Below, piece after piece: positions 12,561 through 13,777 of a stretch of DNA of 13,777 bases; position 1 is the first letter of the stretch; the number at the start of each line of letters is the position of its first letter. This DNA comes from JBEKCP01 sp050014815 (lineage in GTDB: Bacteria; Planctomycetota; Planctomycetia; Pirellulales; Thermoguttaceae). The translations under genes were made by a program, and so were the position numbers. The stretch covers positions 1 to 13,777 of the forward strand of contig JBEKCP010000087.1 in NCBI GenBank assembly GCA_050014815.1, written 5' to 3'. Under the pieces are notes generated by a model. The model worked only from the letters and a program-made list of their open reading frames with translations. It was not told where the DNA came from and did no database searches.

Positions 12561-13277
12561 ATGGCAAAACTAGCCGACACCGTTGCCGTGGTCTTGGCCG
12601 GGGGCATGGGTACGCGGCTCCGCGGGGTGGTCGGCGATCGCCCCAAGGTCCTGGCGGAGGTCGGCGGGCGGCCCTTCCTGGCTCGCCTCTTGGACCAACT
12701 GGCCGGGGCCGGCATCGGCGAGGCGGTGTTGTGTACGGGCTATCTCGCCGACCAGGTCGAACAGACCTTCGGAGACGCGCATGGAGCCTTGCACCTGGTC
12801 TACTGCCGGGAGCTATCGCCGCTGGGGACCGGCGGGGCCTTGCGGGCGGCGGCCCCCTGCCTCCGGTCCGATCCCGTCCTGGTGATGAACGGCGATTCGT
12901 TCTGCGAGGCCGACTTGCCGGCCCTGTGGGATCGCCACCGTGCGACGGCCGCCGAGGCCACGCTCGTTTTGACCCGGGTGGCCGATACCCGGCGCTACGG
13001 CCGGGTGGCCATCGACGCCGGCGGCGCGGTGGTGGCTTTCGAGGAGAAGGGCGGACCCGGCGGGCCCGGCTGGGTCAACGCCGGCATTTGCCTGCTCAGC
13101 CGCCGTGTCATCCTGTCCATCCCGCCCTCGCGCCCCGTCTCGCTGGAGCGGGAGGTCTTTCCCGCGTGGATCGGCCGCGGCTTCTACGGCCTTCCGTGCC
13201 AGGGCCGCTTCCTGGACATCGGCACGCCTGAAACCTACGCCGCGGCCGAGCGGTTCTTCGCCGAACTTCGCAAGTGA
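12561..13277 (+). CDS. Sugar-phosphate nucleotidyltransferase (HddC-like)
   Basis: A 238-residue Rossmann-like nucleotidyltransferase that joins a sugar 1-phosphate to an NTP, releasing pyrophosphate. The signature VVLAGGMGTRL (10-20) is followed by RPKVLAEVGGRPFL with the conserved Lys29. The metal site is in LVMNGDSF, with EEKGG and WVNAGICLL further on. It ends with FLDIGTPETYAAAERFF. Length and motifs best fit D-glycero-D-manno-heptose 1-phosphate guanylyltransferase (HddC) or a close glucose/mannose-1-phosphate relative; substrate cannot be told from sequence alone. It would supply activated sugar for surface polysaccharide or glycoprotein. No strong Shine-Dalgarno precedes the ATG at 12561, but a promoter is at 12469-12497. 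It converges with the methyltransferase, one base between stop codons. Confidence 0.88.
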   Translation: MAKLADTVAVVLAGGMGTRLRGVVGDRPKVLAEVGGRPFLARLLDQLAGAGIGEAVLCTGYLADQVEQTFGDAHGALHLVYCRELSPLGTGGALRAAAPCLRSDPVLVMNGDSFCEADLPALWDRHRATAAEATLVLTRVADTRRYGRVAIDAGGAVVAFEEKGGPGGPGWVNAGICLLSRRVILSIPPSRPVSLEREVFPAWIGRGFYGLPCQGRFLDIGTPETYAAAERFFAELRK

Positions 13278-13278
13278 C

Positions 13279-13777
13279 TTAACTGTTGTCGCGTGCCACC
13301 TCCTTTGGCGCGCAGCACGTTGCATAGTATAAAGCCAAGCCATTCCCTGAGCAGAAGCTCGCCTGATGCACAATCTCCAGACCCGCCGATTTCAGGAGTT
13401 GGACATAGCCGGCGTCGTACCGCGTGTATCGTCCGCGGTCGAGCATGGCGAGGACGTTGTTCAGGTGCTTGCCGGGACGAAAGAGGGTATCCCAGGTGAC
13501 GATCCGCTGAACAGTCCCGGTGATTTGGAGTGTCCGCAAGAGATCGATCGCGTCGTCATCCGAGAGGTGATGAAGAAGCCCCATGAGCAGAGCCTTTGTC
13601 GGCCGCAACGTCTCCATGTCCGATGCGGTCATGATCCGTGCATACAACCGGATGTTCGCCTGGGAACGGGTGCGCCGAAACCGTGCTATCGCGCGATCAT
13701 CGGGATCGAAACCGTGGTATTCCTTGAAGTTGGGAACGTGTTCCAGCGCGTACCCTGTCCCGCAACCCACGTCCAGG
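13279..13777 (-). CDS. Class I SAM-dependent methyltransferase, N-terminus cut by window edge
   Basis: The frame is open at the right edge, so the start is outside the window; 165 codons plus the stop are present. Motif I LDVGCGTGYALEHVP is at the very end of the window, followed by YHGFDPDDRAIARF (acidic residue for the SAM ribose), then LLMGLLHHLSDDDAIDLL (motif IV region) and LKSAGLEIVHQASF (post-motif). This is a Methyltransf_11/25-type Rossmann fold. The substrate is unknown. GKHLNNVLAMLDRGRYTRY resembles methyltransferases found in polysaccharide gene sets, though that is weak. The GTG at 13770 is the valine of motif I, not a real start. Confidence 0.85.
   Translation of the reverse strand, partial: LDVGCGTGYALEHVPNFKEYHGFDPDDRAIARFRRTRSQANIRLYARIMTASDMETLRPTKALLMGLLHHLSDDDAIDLLRTLQITGTVQRIVTWDTLFRPGKHLNNVLAMLDRGRYTRYDAGYVQLLKSAGLEIVHQASFCSGNGLALYYATCCAPKEVARDNS

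Noticed and set aside
1..13777. CRISPR arrays, rRNA genes, complete insertion sequences, riboswitches
   Set aside because: I looked for regularly spaced repeats, conserved rRNA cores, DDE transposase frames and known leader folds, and saw none.

Overview
The window looks like chromosomal DNA of a GC-rich bacterium, most likely a planctomycete (Pirellulales-like). This is an inference from the style of its hypothetical and integrase proteins, a C-terminal winged-helix protein of a type I associate with that phylum, large GC-rich palindromic repeats between and inside genes, and scattered single tRNA genes. No 16S gene or other decisive marker is present.

Positions 1 to about 4659 look like the integrase end of an integrative element, with lower GC and different codon use from the rest. 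A leftward unknown protein (cut by the window edge) and a rightward winged-helix protein diverge around a 420-base gap holding a perfect 26-bp palindrome and a good promoter. They are followed by an AlpA/excisionase-like protein, a 74-residue XRE regulator, and a tyrosine recombinase whose last codons run into the 3' half of a tRNA-Leu(UAA) gene (4607-4692). The regulator and recombinase share an operon whose promoter overlaps a small palindrome and predicts a leaderless mRNA. The tRNA is the probable attachment site, so the element extends left out of the window.

From 4693 the sequence is host-like. leuA (2-isopropylmalate synthase) lies upstream of the tRNA-Leu on the same strand, separated by a long hairpin. 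Next come a sulfotransferase (minus), an alpha-oxoamine synthase (plus) and an SDR oxidoreductase (minus). This trio could make and modify an amino-ketone (sphingoid- or sulfonolipid-like) lipid, but the pathway is inference. Two copies of one palindromic repeat (GTTTAGCGGGCGGG...) lie here, and each supplies the stop codon of a minus-strand gene. A GT-C type membrane glycosyltransferase follows; it carries a 105-bp palindromic element inserted exactly in frame (35 codons).

The most unusual part is 12064-12300. A class II, serine-type tRNA carries the phenylalanine anticodon GAA and a G3-U70 pair. Just downstream of it, in inverted orientation, is what looks like a partial copy of its own 5' half lacking the anticodon arm, enclosed between a near-consensus promoter and an intrinsic terminator. 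This could produce an RNA of roughly 65 nt with 16 nt of perfect complementarity to the tRNA variable-arm region. The window ends with a sugar-phosphate nucleotidyltransferase (HddC-like) and a truncated SAM methyltransferase, convergent with one base between their stop codons.
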